NCBI GenBank assembly: GCA_963746465.1
Contig: CAVVAY010000005.1
Location: forward strand, 62,001 to 126,000
Length of the DNA: 64,000 bases
Source of the DNA: CAVVAY01 sp963746465
GTDB lineage: Bacteria; Actinomycetota; Actinomycetes; JACCUZ01
Reading direction: 5' to 3'
This document shows positions 8,024 to 17,111 of the stretch, one piece after another. A model generated the notes under the pieces. That model saw only the letters and a program-made list of their open reading frames with translations, ran no database searches and was not told the origin of the DNA. The position numbers and the translations under genes were made by a program. Position 1 is the stretch's first letter. Every line of letters begins with the position of its first letter.

Positions 8024-9511
8024 GTGATCCTCGCGATCGATCAGGGGACGACGGGCTCGACGTGTCTCGTCTTCGACGAGGAGGCGCAGCTGTGCGGCCG
8101 CGCCTACCGCGAGTTCCAGCAGCACTTCCCGCGCCCGGGCTGGGTCGAGCACGACGCCGCCGAGATCTGGGACGTCACGCGCGCCGTCGCGGCCGAGGCG
8201 CTCGCGGACGCCGGCGTCGGGGGCGGCGAGCTGCAGGCGATCGGCATCACGAACCAGCGCGAGACGGTCTGCGTCTGGGACCCGAAGACCGGCGAGCCCC
8301 TGCACCACGCGCTCGTCTGGCAGGACCGCCGCACCGCCGCGCGCTGCGACGAGCTGCGCGCCGCCGGGCGCGAGCCGCTCGTGCGCACGCGCACCGGCCT
8401 GGTCCTGGACCCGTACTTCAGCGCGACGAAGATCGAGTGGCTGCTGGAGAACGTCGACGGGCTGCGCGACAAGGCGCAGGACGGGCGCGCGTGCTTCGGG
8501 ACGATCGACGCCTGGCTCGTCTACAAGCTCACCGGCGAGCGGCGCACCGACGTCTCCAACGCGTCGCGCACCATGCTCTACGACATCAACCGCGGTGACT
8601 GGGACGACGAGCTGCTCGGCCTGCTCGGCGACGTCCCGCGCGCCGCGCTGCCCGAGGTCGTGCCGAGCATCGGCGAGTTCGGGCGCGTTCGCGGCGGCGC
8701 GCTCGGCGACGGTCACGACGGCGTGCCGGTCACGGGCATCGCCGGCGACCAGCAGGCCGCGCTGTACGGGCAGGGGTGCCTCGACAAGGGCCTTGGCAAG
8801 AACACGTACGGCACGGGCTCGTTCGTGCTCGTCAACACCGGCGAGGACGTCCCGACCGCACCGCCCGGGCTCCTCTCGACGGTCGCGTGGGGGATCGGCG
8901 ATCGCACCGTCTACGCGCTGGAGGCCGCGATCTTCGTCACCGGAGCCGGCGTGCAGTGGCTGCGCGACGGCCTCGGGATCATCGAGGCCGCCGCCGAGAC
9001 CGAGGAGCTCGCCGCCTCGCTGGACTCCAACGACGGCGTCTACTTCGTCCCCGCGCTCACCGGGCTCGGCTCGCCGCACTGGGATCCCTACGCGCGCGGA
9101 ACGATCGTCGGGCTCACGCGCGGCAGCACGCGCGCGCACCTCGCCCGGGCGACGCTCGAGGCGATGGCCTACCAGACCGTCGACGCGGTCGAGGCGATGG
9201 AGCGCGTCGCCGACGAGCCGCTCGCCGAGCTGCGCGCCGACGGCGGCGCGACGTCCAACCGCTGGCTCATGCAGTTCCAGGCCGACCTGCTGAACGTGCC
9301 GATCGCGGTCGCCGAGATCGCGGAGACGACGGCGCTCGGCGCGGCGCTGCTGGCGGGGGTGGGCGTCGGCGCCTGGACCCAGCAGGACGTCGCCGCGCGC
9401 GATGGCGAGCGCGGGCGCTTCGAGCCGCGAATGGGCGACGACGAGCGCGCTGAGCTCATCGGCGACTGGCGACGCGCCGTGAGGGTGGCCCGGGGGTTTG
9501 CTCGTGGGTAA
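8024..9511 (+). CDS. glpK: Glycerol kinase
   Basis: Phosphorylates glycerol to sn-glycerol-3-phosphate with ATP. 495 residues, the normal length. The N-terminus IDQGTTGSTCLVFD is the FGGY-kinase phosphate loop. ITNQRET, WQDRRT, the GIAGDQQAALYGQ catalytic Asp region, GTGSF and DGGATSN are all present. The start is GTG 8024, preceded by a TAGCGT box at leaderless distance. The next gene is a glycerolipid acyltransferase, so the pair links glycerol uptake to phospholipid synthesis. No glpF or glpD is nearby. Confidence 0.95.
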   Translation: MILAIDQGTTGSTCLVFDEEAQLCGRAYREFQQHFPRPGWVEHDAAEIWDVTRAVAAEALADAGVGGGELQAIGITNQRETVCVWDPKTGEPLHHALVWQDRRTAARCDELRAAGREPLVRTRTGLVLDPYFSATKIEWLLENVDGLRDKAQDGRACFGTIDAWLVYKLTGERRTDVSNASRTMLYDINRGDWDDELLGLLGDVPRAALPEVVPSIGEFGRVRGGALGDGHDGVPVTGIAGDQQAALYGQGCLDKGLGKNTYGTGSFVLVNTGEDVPTAPPGLLSTVAWGIGDRTVYALEAAIFVTGAGVQWLRDGLGIIEAAAETEELAASLDSNDGVYFVPALTGLGSPHWDPYARGTIVGLTRGSTRAHLARATLEAMAYQTVDAVEAMERVADEPLAELRADGGATSNRWLMQFQADLLNVPIAVAEIAETTALGAALLAGVGVGAWTQQDVAARDGERGRFEPRMGDDERAELIGDWRRAVRVARGFARG

Positions 9512-9514
9512 GGT
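9509..9514 (+). promoter_or_regulatory. -10 box of the plsC-like gene
   Basis: TAAGGT lies 6 nt before ATG 9521 and overlaps the glpK stop. It suggests a leaderless internal promoter. Confidence 0.35.
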
Positions 9515-9520
9515 TGAGAC

Positions 9521-10327
9521 ATGGCCAGGCTGAAGCGCTCGGAGCAGTTCGCGGCGGTCACCGAGCAGTCGCATCTCGACCCGCGGCCGGCCGAGTTCTT
9601 CGCGCCGTTTCACGAGCGCTCCCGCACCCGCGATCCCGACGCGGCGTACGAGGCGGTACGCGTGCTGACGACGTTGTGGGCCTTCGCGTTCTTCCGCGCC
9701 CGCTCGATCTCCAGCGACAAGGTTCCGCAGAGCGGCCCGGTCATCTTCGCTCCCAACCACGGCTCGTTCATGGACCACTTCCTGCTCGGGGCGTTCACGA
9801 GCCGCAAGGTCCAGTTCATGGCCAAGTCGCAGCTCTTCCAGCCGCCCGCGCAGTGGGTCTACACGCACGGCGGCGTCTTTCCGCTGCGCCGCGGCCACCG
9901 CGACGAGGAGCCGTTCATCACGGCCCTCGCGATCCTCGAGCGCGGCGGCACGGTCGCGATGTACTGCGAGGGCACGCGATCGAAGGACGGCAAGCTCGCC
10001 GAGCGCCCGAAGCCCGGCATCGGCCGGCTCGCGCTCGAGAGCGGCGCGCCGATCGTGCCGGTCGCGATCCACGGCTCCTCGAAGGTGCGCAACTGGCGCA
10101 AGGGCGAGTTCCCGAAGGTCACCGTGCAGTACGGCGACCCGATCCGCTGGGAGCGCGTGCAGACGCCGACGCGCGACCAGCAGATGACCGTCGCCGAGGA
10201 GATCTTCGGCGAGATCAAGGTCCTCTACTCGGGCTTGGAGACGCTCGGGCGCAAGGGCGCCCTGCAGCGCGTGCGCGAGCAGCGCCGGCTCGAGCGCGCC
10301 GGCAAGAAGCACACCGCAACGGCCTGA
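9521..10327 (+). CDS. plsC: 1-acyl-sn-glycerol-3-phosphate acyltransferase family protein
   Basis: 268 residues of the PlsC/LPLAT superfamily. The NHGSFMDHF motif gives the catalytic H(X4)D (His80, Asp85), and EGTRS near residue 150 binds the phosphate of the acceptor. GAPIVPVAIHG is the usual block 4. Such enzymes acylate lysophosphatidate on the inner membrane face. It sits 9 bp downstream of glpK, which supplies the glycerol-3-phosphate backbone. The C-terminal helix is Arg/Lys-rich. Whether it acts at sn-1, sn-2 or on another lipid cannot be read from the sequence. Confidence 0.85.
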   Translation: MARLKRSEQFAAVTEQSHLDPRPAEFFAPFHERSRTRDPDAAYEAVRVLTTLWAFAFFRARSISSDKVPQSGPVIFAPNHGSFMDHFLLGAFTSRKVQFMAKSQLFQPPAQWVYTHGGVFPLRRGHRDEEPFITALAILERGGTVAMYCEGTRSKDGKLAERPKPGIGRLALESGAPIVPVAIHGSSKVRNWRKGEFPKVTVQYGDPIRWERVQTPTRDQQMTVAEEIFGEIKVLYSGLETLGRKGALQRVREQRRLERAGKKHTATA

Positions 10328-10342
10328 GCGAGCGCGCGCCGC

Positions 10343-11641
10343 TCAGGCCGGCGGGACGCGCGCGTGCGGCTCGGTGACCGGGGGCGCCGGCCCACCTCCC
10401 GGCAGGCGCTCGAGCATCCGCGTCTCGCGCGGCAGCTGCCCGAGGGCGAGGGCGACGAACGCGATCGCCGAGCCGCCGAGCAGCACGTTCGTCTCCCCGA
10501 GGGCGTCGCCCACGGGTCCCGCCAGCACGTACCCCAGCGGCAGCAGCGCGAGCGAGACCATCCAGTCATAGGACGTCACGCGCGAGAGCTTGTCGGGCGG
10601 GATGCGCTCGGCGAGCGCCGTGAGCCACCAGACGTCGAAGAGCGCCACGCCCGTCCCGCTGGCCGCGATCGCGGGGGCGACGAGGGCCAGCGGCGCGCCC
10701 GCGGCGAAGAGCCCGATTCCCAGCGGCCAGAGCAGGATGAGCCGCATCGCCTGGCGCATCGGGTGGCGCGGGCTCCAGCGCAGTCCGGCCAGCGCCCCGG
10801 CGATCATGCCGGCGCCGAACACCGCCTGCAGGATTCCGTAGACCGCGATGCTGTCGTACTGGTCGCGCGCGACGATCGGGCCGAGGACGAAGAACGGCGC
10901 GAGCACGAAGAAGATCGCCACGCAGAAGGCGGTGAGCGTCGCCCAGATCCAGGCGCGCGAGCGGACCTCCGCAAACCCCGCGCGCAGGTCGTGCCAGATG
11001 CCGGGTGGCGCCGCGGCCGGTGCGGGTCGCACGCCGGCGCCCGTGGCCCGGCGACGGGGCGCGATGCGGATGAGCAGCGCGGCGCTGACGAGGAACGTCA
11101 GCGCGTCGAGGCCGAACGCCGCCGCCGGGGAGAAGCCGAGGACGAGCGCGGTGGCCAGCGCCGGCCCGGCGAACTCGGCGAGGTTGTTCGTCGTCGCCAT
11201 GACGGCGTTGGCCTCCTGGATCTCGTCCTCGGGCACGGTCTGCGGCAACAGCCCCGTGGCCGCCGGACGGAAGAAGGCCTCGGCCGCGCCGAAGAACACG
11301 CCGATGACGACGATCTGCCAGATGCGCACGGCGCCGGCGAGGATCAGGATCGCGAGCAGGCCGTGCAGGACGAAGCGCGCGAGGTCGGTCACGACGACGA
11401 CGCGGTGGCGCGGCAGGCGGTCGGCGAACACGCCGCCCACGAGGATGAACGCGATGAGCGGCAGGCTGTAGGCCGCCAGCACGAACCCGAGGTCGGTCGC
11501 GCTGCCCGTGAGGTCGACGACGAACAGCGCGAGCGCGACGACCACGAGGTTGTCGCCGATGACGCTCGTCGCCTGGCCGAGCCACAGCAGACGGAAGTCG
11601 CGGTGGCGCAGGACGCGCAGGAGCTCTCGGGGGGCGGGCAT
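10343..11641 (-). CDS. MFS transporter (EntS/MFS_3-like)
   Basis: 432 residues with about 11-12 hydrophobic helices. The opening LRHRDFRLLWLGQATSVIGDN is typical of the MFS_3 group (EntS-like exporters and macrolide-efflux-type proteins), as is the GGVFADRLPRHRVVV loop between helices 2 and 3. It probably exports a small molecule across the inner membrane; the substrate is unknown. The ATG is at 11641. It is a single gene converging on the plsC-like gene, with 15 bp between stops. Confidence 0.85.
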   Translation of the reverse strand: MPAPRELLRVLRHRDFRLLWLGQATSVIGDNLVVVALALFVVDLTGSATDLGFVLAAYSLPLIAFILVGGVFADRLPRHRVVVVTDLARFVLHGLLAILILAGAVRIWQIVVIGVFFGAAEAFFRPAATGLLPQTVPEDEIQEANAVMATTNNLAEFAGPALATALVLGFSPAAAFGLDALTFLVSAALLIRIAPRRRATGAGVRPAPAAAPPGIWHDLRAGFAEVRSRAWIWATLTAFCVAIFFVLAPFFVLGPIVARDQYDSIAVYGILQAVFGAGMIAGALAGLRWSPRHPMRQAMRLILLWPLGIGLFAAGAPLALVAPAIAASGTGVALFDVWWLTALAERIPPDKLSRVTSYDWMVSLALLPLGYVLAGPVGDALGETNVLLGGSAIAFVALALGQLPRETRMLERLPGGGPAPPVTEPHARVPPA

Positions 11642-11700
11642 GCTCGCCCCTCAGCCTGACGAATGTTCAGCGGCGGCCAGGGACCGGCCTCCCGGGGCCC

Positions 11701-13989
11701 CTAGCGTCTGACGTTCTCGCAGTCGGACGCGAGGACGTCGATCACGTCGGCGAAGACGGTGTCGGTGCCGTCGCCGCAGGCGACGCGGTCGACGAGGCCG
11801 TCGATGACGCTGATGCGGTCGTCGCCCTCGTCGCCGGAGACGGCGTCCTCGTCCAGGCCGCCGTAGATGCGGTCGTTGCCGGGGCCGCCGATGACCGTGT
11901 CGGCCCCGCGGTCGCCGTTGAGGAGGTCGTCGCCCTCGTTGCCGAGCACCACGTCGTTGTCGCGGCGGCCGTACATCTCGTCGTTGCCCAGGCCACCGTG
12001 CAGCGTGTCGTTGCCGTTCTCGCCGTCCACGTAGTCGTCGCCGTCGTTGCCGAAGAGCTCGTCGTTGCCGTCGGCGCCGAAGATCGAGTCCTTGGCCGCG
12101 CTGCCCTGAAGCAGGTCGGGCCCCGCCGTGCCGGGGATGATGCTGGAGGACGGCGGTGCGTCCGTCGACGGCTCGGGCGGGCTCTGGATGACGACCTCGC
12201 AGCTCGTGAGCCTGTCGCGCGTGGGCGCGGTGGTCTCGACGTAGACCGTGTCGCGCCCGGTCGAGCAGTTGACGGTGTCCGCGTCCTCGTCGGCGACCCG
12301 GATGACGTCGTTGCCCGAGCCCGCGTTGATCGTGTCGGCGCCGGGGCCGCCGACGATCTCGTCGTCGCCGCGAAAGGCGTCGATCACGTCGTCGCCCGAG
12401 CCGGCGTCGATGGCGTCGTTGCCGTCGGACGTGAAGATCCGGTCGCGACCCGAGTCGCCGCGAACGGCGTCGTCGCCCTCGCGGGAGTAGACGAGGTCGC
12501 CGCCCGTCCCGCCGTCGATCGTGTCGTCGCCGGTGCCGCCGTCGATCTTCTCGCCGCCCGCGCCGCCGCGCAGCGTGTCGTTGCCCGGCCCGCCGTCGAT
12601 CGTGTCGGTCCCGCGGTTGCCGTCGATGAAGTCGTCGCCCTCCCCGCCCTCGAGCAGGAAGTCGTTGCCGAGGCCGGCCTCGACGATGCGGTCGTTGCCG
12701 GCCCCGCCGTGGGCGGTGTCGTCGCCGTCGCCGCCGTCGATGACGTCGTCCTCGGTGGCGCCGTCGAGCCGGTCGTTGCCGGTGCCGCCGAACAGCCCGT
12801 CCGCACCGGCGCCGCCCTGCAGGTCGTCGTTGCCGGCCTGCCCGCTGAGGCGGTCGTCGCCGTCGCCGCCGTCGAGCACGTCGTCGGCGGGGCCGCCGAT
12901 GAGGTTGTCGTTGCCGAGGCCGCCGAGGAGGAAGTCGTCGTCGCGCCCGCCGGTGAGCACGTCGTCGCCGCCGAGGCCCTCGATCCGGTCGCTGCCGCGG
13001 GTGCCGGCGATCTGGTCGGGGCCCTCGGTGCCGATCTTCAGGGCCAGCCCGGGCTGGGCCGCGAGGCCGCGGGGATGCAGCGAGCGCCCGAGGCGCTGGA
13101 CGGCGATGCGCTTGTAGGAGATCGTCGAGAGGATCGAGATCGTGCCGTCGCCGGCGTCACCCACGTACAGGCGCGGGCCCTCGGTGGCGTAGGCCGGCGC
13201 GCCGGGGCCGGCGCCCGTGCGCACGCGCGTCAGCAGGCGCCGGCGGCGCAGGTCGACGATCGCCGTCACGCGGCTGCCGCGTGTCGCGCCGACCGCCGCG
13301 CGGGTGCCGTCGGGCGAGATCGCGAGCGCGGCGCCGGCGCCGCGCTTGAGGCGGATCTTGAAGTTCTCGCGGCCGCTGGAGCGCGTGATGCCACGCAGCG
13401 CGCCGTCGGTCGTGCTGACGAGGACGCGCCGGCCCGACGGCGGGAACGCGATGCCGCCGACCTCGCCGACCGACATGCGCCGATCCAGGCGCAGCTCCGT
13501 GAGCGCGACGAGGCCGACGCGCCGCCCGAGCCCGACGGCGGCCCAGGTCGCGTCCGCGGAGACCGCGAGCGCCCCGGTCTTCGCACCCTTGAGGTTCACC
13601 GTGCCCGTCACGGTCAGCGTGGCGGTGTCGAGGACGTCGATCGCGCCACGGCGCGCGGCGAGCAGCCGCCCGCCGTCGGGCGTGATCGCCAGCCCGGAGA
13701 TCGCCCCGGCGAGGTCGATGCCGCCGGTCACGGTGCGCGCGTTGAGGTCGATCGTCACGACGCGCCGGCCGGCGGCCACGTACCCGCGCGCGCCGTCGGG
13801 CGACGCGGCCACCGCGCGCGTCGGTCCGCCGAGCGCCAGTCGCGCGACGACCTCGTTGGACGGGACGTCGGTGAGCAGGGCGTCAGCGGTGCCGGTGGCG
13901 ACGACGATGACCCGCGCGTGGGCGGTGGACCCGCTCGCAAGCGCGAGCATCGTGACGGCGAGGAGCGTGGCGATCGTCGGGCGGCGCAT
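11701..13989 (-). CDS. Secreted beta-propeller/RTX calcium-binding repeat protein
   Basis: 762 residues. Signal peptide at 1-25 (RRPTIATLLAVTMLALASGSTAHA). Residues about 30-310 form YVTN/Lvp-type propeller repeats (SPDGARGYVAAGRRV, ITPDGGRLLAARR and similar). Residues about 320-590 and 635-755 hold RTX nonapeptides of the GGxGxDxLxGG type, which bind calcium in a parallel beta roll. A Pro/Ser linker separates the two RTX blocks. The coding DNA is therefore strongly repetitive. No type I secretion genes are nearby, so export is probably by Sec. It is likely a surface or extracellular protein of unknown target. Confidence 0.85.
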   Translation of the reverse strand: MRRPTIATLLAVTMLALASGSTAHARVIVVATGTADALLTDVPSNEVVARLALGGPTRAVAASPDGARGYVAAGRRVVTIDLNARTVTGGIDLAGAISGLAITPDGGRLLAARRGAIDVLDTATLTVTGTVNLKGAKTGALAVSADATWAAVGLGRRVGLVALTELRLDRRMSVGEVGGIAFPPSGRRVLVSTTDGALRGITRSSGRENFKIRLKRGAGAALAISPDGTRAAVGATRGSRVTAIVDLRRRRLLTRVRTGAGPGAPAYATEGPRLYVGDAGDGTISILSTISYKRIAVQRLGRSLHPRGLAAQPGLALKIGTEGPDQIAGTRGSDRIEGLGGDDVLTGGRDDDFLLGGLGNDNLIGGPADDVLDGGDGDDRLSGQAGNDDLQGGAGADGLFGGTGNDRLDGATEDDVIDGGDGDDTAHGGAGNDRIVEAGLGNDFLLEGGEGDDFIDGNRGTDTIDGGPGNDTLRGGAGGEKIDGGTGDDTIDGGTGGDLVYSREGDDAVRGDSGRDRIFTSDGNDAIDAGSGDDVIDAFRGDDEIVGGPGADTINAGSGNDVIRVADEDADTVNCSTGRDTVYVETTAPTRDRLTSCEVVIQSPPEPSTDAPPSSSIIPGTAGPDLLQGSAAKDSIFGADGNDELFGNDGDDYVDGENGNDTLHGGLGNDEMYGRRDNDVVLGNEGDDLLNGDRGADTVIGGPGNDRIYGGLDEDAVSGDEGDDRISVIDGLVDRVACGDGTDTVFADVIDVLASDCENVRR

Positions 13990-14051
13990 GTGGTGCTGTC
14001 AACTCCGGCGCGGGGAGGAGGTTGCGCGAGCGAGCCGAGCGGTTGCGACGG

Positions 14052-14066
14052 GCGCCGTAGCGGCGC
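14052..14066 (-). terminator. Short GC-rich hairpin after the cupin gene
   Basis: GCGCCG 14052-14057 and CGGCGC 14061-14066 pair with a 3-nt loop, directly after the cupin stop on the minus strand. There is no U-tract, so a terminator role is tentative. Confidence 0.3.
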
Positions 14067-14067
14067 G

Positions 14068-14439
14068 TTACCGCGCCCAGGGCACTTCGACGGAGTCCTC
14101 CTGCGGCGCGTCGCGTGCGACGACGTACTCCGCGGGCTCGGACTCCGAGGGGTTCTCCAGCAGGTGCGTCTCGCGCGGCGGGACGTAGACGAGGTCGCCC
14201 GGGTCCAGGCTCAGCGCATGCTCCAGGCCCTCGCCCCAGCGGACGTTGAGATGGCCCTTGAGCATGTAGACCGCCGACTCGCAATCCGCGTGGTAGTGCG
14301 GCCGCGACTGCGCCATCGGCGGCACCTGGAAGACGCCCATGTAGATGTTCGACGCGCCGGTCGTCGCCTGGGAGACCTCGGCGCCGCCGACGACCCCGCG
14401 CGGGACGCGGCGCTCGGCTCCGGGCTTGACGACCTGCAT
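14068..14439 (-). CDS. Cupin-domain protein
   Basis: 123 residues with one cupin barrel. The first metal motif is PHYHADCESAVYMLKGH (two His and Glu-type ligands) and the second is GDLVYVPPRETHLLEN. Small cupins of this type act as dioxygenases, isomerases or sugar/ligand sensors, and nothing here singles one out. There is no signal peptide. The ATG at 14439 is 7 nt after a TAGTCT box, so the mRNA may be leaderless. Confidence 0.8.
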   Translation of the reverse strand: MQVVKPGAERRVPRGVVGGAEVSQATTGASNIYMGVFQVPPMAQSRPHYHADCESAVYMLKGHLNVRWGEGLEHALSLDPGDLVYVPPRETHLLENPSESEPAEYVVARDAPQEDSVEVPWAR

Positions 14440-14446
14440 GGCGAGA

Positions 14447-14452
14447 AGACTA
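14447..14452 (-). promoter_or_regulatory. -10 box of the cupin gene
   Basis: TAGTCT on the minus strand, 7 nt from the ATG. A weak TTTCCG lies 17 nt further upstream. Confidence 0.4.
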
Positions 14453-14512
14453 CTCCCAGGACCGATTGTCGGAAACCCTCAGATCGGAGATTCGACAGTC
14501 GCAAGCCCGCTG

Positions 14513-15340
14513 TCAGGTCGTCATCCCGGTGAACTGCCCGCCGGTGACGTTCAGCGTCTGCCCGTGGACGTAGTTCGACCACGGCGAGCAGAGGAAGAAG
14601 ACGCCGCCGGCGGCCTCCTCGGGCGTGCCCGGACGGCCGAGCGGGATGACGAAGCTCGCCATGCCGCGCATCTGCTCGGGGATCCCGAGCTGGACCTTCT
14701 CTCCGCCGATCTCCATGGTGTTGTCATCGACCTTCGGCGCGGTCAGCCGCGTCTCGATGAAGCCGAACGCCACCGCGTTGACGTTGATCTTGAACTGGCC
14801 CCACTCCTTGGCCAGCGTCTTCGTCAGGCCCACGACGGCGGCCTTGCCGGCGGCGTAGTTGGCCTGGCCGGCATTGCCCATCGTGCCCGAGATCGAGGAG
14901 ACGTTGACGATCTTGCGAAAGACCTCGACACCCTCCTCGCGCTCCTTCTTGGCGGGCTCGCGCAGGTGCGGCGCGGCGGCGCGGATGACGCGGAAGGGGA
15001 CGATCGTGTGGATGTCGAGCATCCGCTGGAAGGCCTCGTCGGTCATCTTGTGAACCGCGCCGTCGATCGTGTAGCCGGCGTTGTTGACGATGATGTCGAT
15101 CTTGCCCCACGCGTCGATCGCCGTCTGGACGAGCGCGTCGCAGGCGCCGGGCGCGCTCAGGTCTCCCGAGTGGACGACGGTGTCGCCCGCGATCTCCGAC
15201 GCGGTCTGCTCGGCGACGTCGCCATCGAGATCGTTGATCAGGACGCTCGCCCCCTGCTCGGAGAGCAGCTCGGCGGTCGCGCGGCCGATGCCGCGCGCCG
15301 AGCCGGTGACGATCGCGACCTTCCCGTCCAGAACTCCCAT
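14513..15340 (-). CDS. SDR-family oxidoreductase (FabG-like)
   Basis: 275 residues. TGSARGIGRAT binds NAD(P), DLDG follows beta-2, NNAG and NVSSISG precede the catalytic NYAAGKA (Tyr-x3-Lys), and TGGQF closes the protein. It is probably a 3-oxoacyl-ACP/CoA reductase or a hydroxyacyl/hydroxysteroid dehydrogenase. An insertion (REPAKKEREEGVEVFRK) before the catalytic Ser strand is longer than in typical FabG. The start ATG 15340 has AGGAG 5 nt upstream. It is divergent from a second SDR gene, with a TetR-type palindrome between them. Confidence 0.85.
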   Translation of the reverse strand: MGVLDGKVAIVTGSARGIGRATAELLSEQGASVLINDLDGDVAEQTASEIAGDTVVHSGDLSAPGACDALVQTAIDAWGKIDIIVNNAGYTIDGAVHKMTDEAFQRMLDIHTIVPFRVIRAAAPHLREPAKKEREEGVEVFRKIVNVSSISGTMGNAGQANYAAGKAAVVGLTKTLAKEWGQFKINVNAVAFGFIETRLTAPKVDDNTMEIGGEKVQLGIPEQMRGMASFVIPLGRPGTPEEAAGGVFFLCSPWSNYVHGQTLNVTGGQFTGMTT

Positions 15341-15385
15341 GCCTGCTCCTTGTCCGGTTGCCGGACGGCACGATAACCGGCTGGC

Positions 15386-15400
15386 TGACTGGCCAGTCGA
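15386..15400. promoter_or_regulatory. TetR-type operator between two SDR genes
   Basis: TGACTGGCCAGTCGA contains the palindrome GACTG-GC-CAGTC. It shares GACTG/CAGTC half-sites and spacing with the operator at 34600-34615 next to a tetR gene. It overlaps the -35 regions expected for both divergent SDR genes. Confidence 0.5.
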
Positions 15401-15411
15401 TCGGTCGCGGA

Positions 15412-15417
15412 TACCCT
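15412..15417 (+). promoter_or_regulatory. -10 box of the plus-strand SDR gene
   Basis: TACCCT, 7 nt before GTG 15425; a leaderless-type arrangement. The operator lies 14 bp upstream. Confidence 0.4.
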
Positions 15418-15424
15418 GCGTCGC

Positions 15425-16216
15425 GTGATATCCCTCGTGACCGGCGCATCCAGCGGGATCGGCGAGGCGACCGCCCGCCGGCTCGCCCGCGAGCCCGGTG
15501 CCGAGCTCGTCCTCGTCGCCCGCCGGGCGGAGCGCCTCGACGCGCTGGCCGCCGAGCTCGGGGGCGCGACGGTCGTCGCCGTCGACCTCACCGACGACGA
15601 CGCGCCGGGACGGGTCGTCCGCGCGGTGACGGCGCGGCACGGGCGCCTGGACCTGCTCGTCAACAACGCCGGCGCGGCCTGGCGCGGCAGCTTCGCCGAC
15701 ACGGGCTGGGAGAACGTGCGCCGCCACATGGAGCTGAACTTCGACGCGCAGGTGCGGCTCACGGAGGCGCTGCTACCGCTGCTGCGCGCATCCGCGCCGA
15801 GCGCGATCGTCAACGTCGCCAGCACCGCCGGCCGCGTCTCGCGGGCGGGCTCGGGGGGCTACTCGGCGAGCAAGTTCGCGCTGGCCGGGTGGACGGACGC
15901 GCTGGCGCTCGAGGAGGCGGCCAACGGCGTCCACGTCGGGCTCGTGATGCCGGGGTACGTCGCGACCGAGGGCTTCCCGCAGCGCGAGCTCGTCGAGAAC
16001 CGGCTCACGCGCCGGATGGTCTCGACACCCGAGCGCGTCGCGGAGGCGATCATGGAGGCGGGCCCGGGTGGCCGCGCCGAGCGCTACGTCCCGCGCGCCT
16101 ACTGGCTGGCCGCGACGTCGCGCATCCTGGCGCCGAGGCTCGTGCGCCGGGCGACGAGCCGCGGGCCGCTGGCGGTCGCGCCCCGCACGCCGGGCACCGA
16201 CGACGCCGGCGGCTAG
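15425..16216 (+). CDS. SDR-family oxidoreductase
   Basis: 263 residues. TGASSGIGEATA (cofactor), VDLTDDD, NNAGAAWRG, NVASTAG and GYSASKFAL (catalytic Tyr and Lys) are clear. It resembles the classical SDRs of the DltE/YqjQ type that act on acyl or ketone substrates. The C-terminal 40 residues are basic and may be a membrane-proximal helix (YWLAATSRILAPRLVRR). The start is GTG 15425. It is likely co-regulated with the divergent SDR gene through the shared palindrome. Its stop lies inside a terminator-like hairpin shared with the convergent pseudogene. Confidence 0.85.
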   Translation: MISLVTGASSGIGEATARRLAREPGAELVLVARRAERLDALAAELGGATVVAVDLTDDDAPGRVVRAVTARHGRLDLLVNNAGAAWRGSFADTGWENVRRHMELNFDAQVRLTEALLPLLRASAPSAIVNVASTAGRVSRAGSGGYSASKFALAGWTDALALEEAANGVHVGLVMPGYVATEGFPQRELVENRLTRRMVSTPERVAEAIMEAGPGGRAERYVPRAYWLAATSRILAPRLVRRATSRGPLAVAPRTPGTDDAGG

Positions 16217-16225
16217 CGCCGGCGT
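16203..16225. terminator. Bidirectional terminator-like hairpin
   Basis: ACGCCGGCG 16203-16211 and CGCCGGCGT 16217-16225 pair perfectly around a 5-nt loop that contains both convergent stop codons (CTAG). There is no U-tract. Confidence 0.45.
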
Positions 16226-17111
16226 GCAGGCCCGACGTGGACGACGCGGCTGAGCGCCAGCCGCGTCGCGCCGTCTGGCAGCGTCAGCACGACCGCGCCT
16301 GTACCTGCCGGCGCGTGCGGACCTCGAAGCGCGCGCTCGAACGCGCATCCAGGCGCGCCTTGCGCACCGGCCACCAGCCGAAGCGCTCGGGGAGGAAGAG
16401 CTGCAGCACGACGTGGCCGCCGCGCGCCGCGGGGGAGACGGTCGCGCGCAGGACGCTCGTGCGCCCGCGGTGCTGCGCGCGCAACGTGATGCGGCGATCG
16501 AGCACGACGAGCTCGACCGGCGGGCTCGTCGCCGCGCCCGCGACCGCCCGGTAGGTCGCGCTCGCCGTCGGGACGAAGCTCGCGACGAAGGTGCCGTCCT
16601 CCTCGAGCGCCGCGGTCGCGACAGGCGTGAAGCCCGTGCCGCTGTCGGCCTCCAGCGACACCGGCGTGCCGGCGGCGAGTGCGCTGCTCGCCCGGCCGCT
16701 CAGGGCGAACCGGCGACCGGGCGAGGCGGCGGCCGGCGGCGCCTCGAGCAGCAGGTCGTGCACGGCACGACGCCCCTGATGGACGGGATGCAGCGATGCA
16801 GTGGTATGCGGCCTCGCCGAGCGCGTCGAAGGGCCGAGCGAAGGTGAACGACACGCCCAGGCGGCCGGAGTCGAAGCTTTCGTCGTCGGCGGTCACCGTG
16901 TGGACGCGGGCGCTGTTGTTCGTCCAGATGACGCTGTCGCCGGCGACGACGTCGACGCGCGGCGGGGTCACGCGGTCAAAGCCGATGCTCACCGCGACCT
17001 CCGCGCCGTCGGCGGCTCCGTGTTGCCCGGCGGCGTGCTGCGCCGCGGCGGGCGCGCCGAGCGCCGAGCAGGGCGAGCCCGAGCGCGGCGAGCAGCGCGG
17101 CGGCGCCTCAT
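16213..17111 (-). pseudogene. Secreted cupredoxin/Ig-like protein, frameshifted
   Basis: Reconstructed across frames. A signal peptide (AALLAALGLALLGA, out of frame with ATG 17111) leads into a cupredoxin domain (VIWTNNSARVHTV, then YHC-SLHP after a one-base shift near 16795). A beta-rich Ig-like domain follows (FALSGRASSALAAGTPVSLE to about 16320), and a further shift comes before the stop at 16213. At least four frame breaks are needed. The coding pattern and copper-ligand motif are otherwise well kept, so the lesions are recent or are sequencing errors. It is the last gene of the broken copper operon; ATG 17111 overlaps the expected stop of the oxidase gene. Confidence 0.7.

Noticed and set aside
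11750..13000. Short tandem repeats resembling a CRISPR array
   Set aside because: They are degenerate 27-bp units encoding RTX nonapeptides in an open frame, with no spacers.
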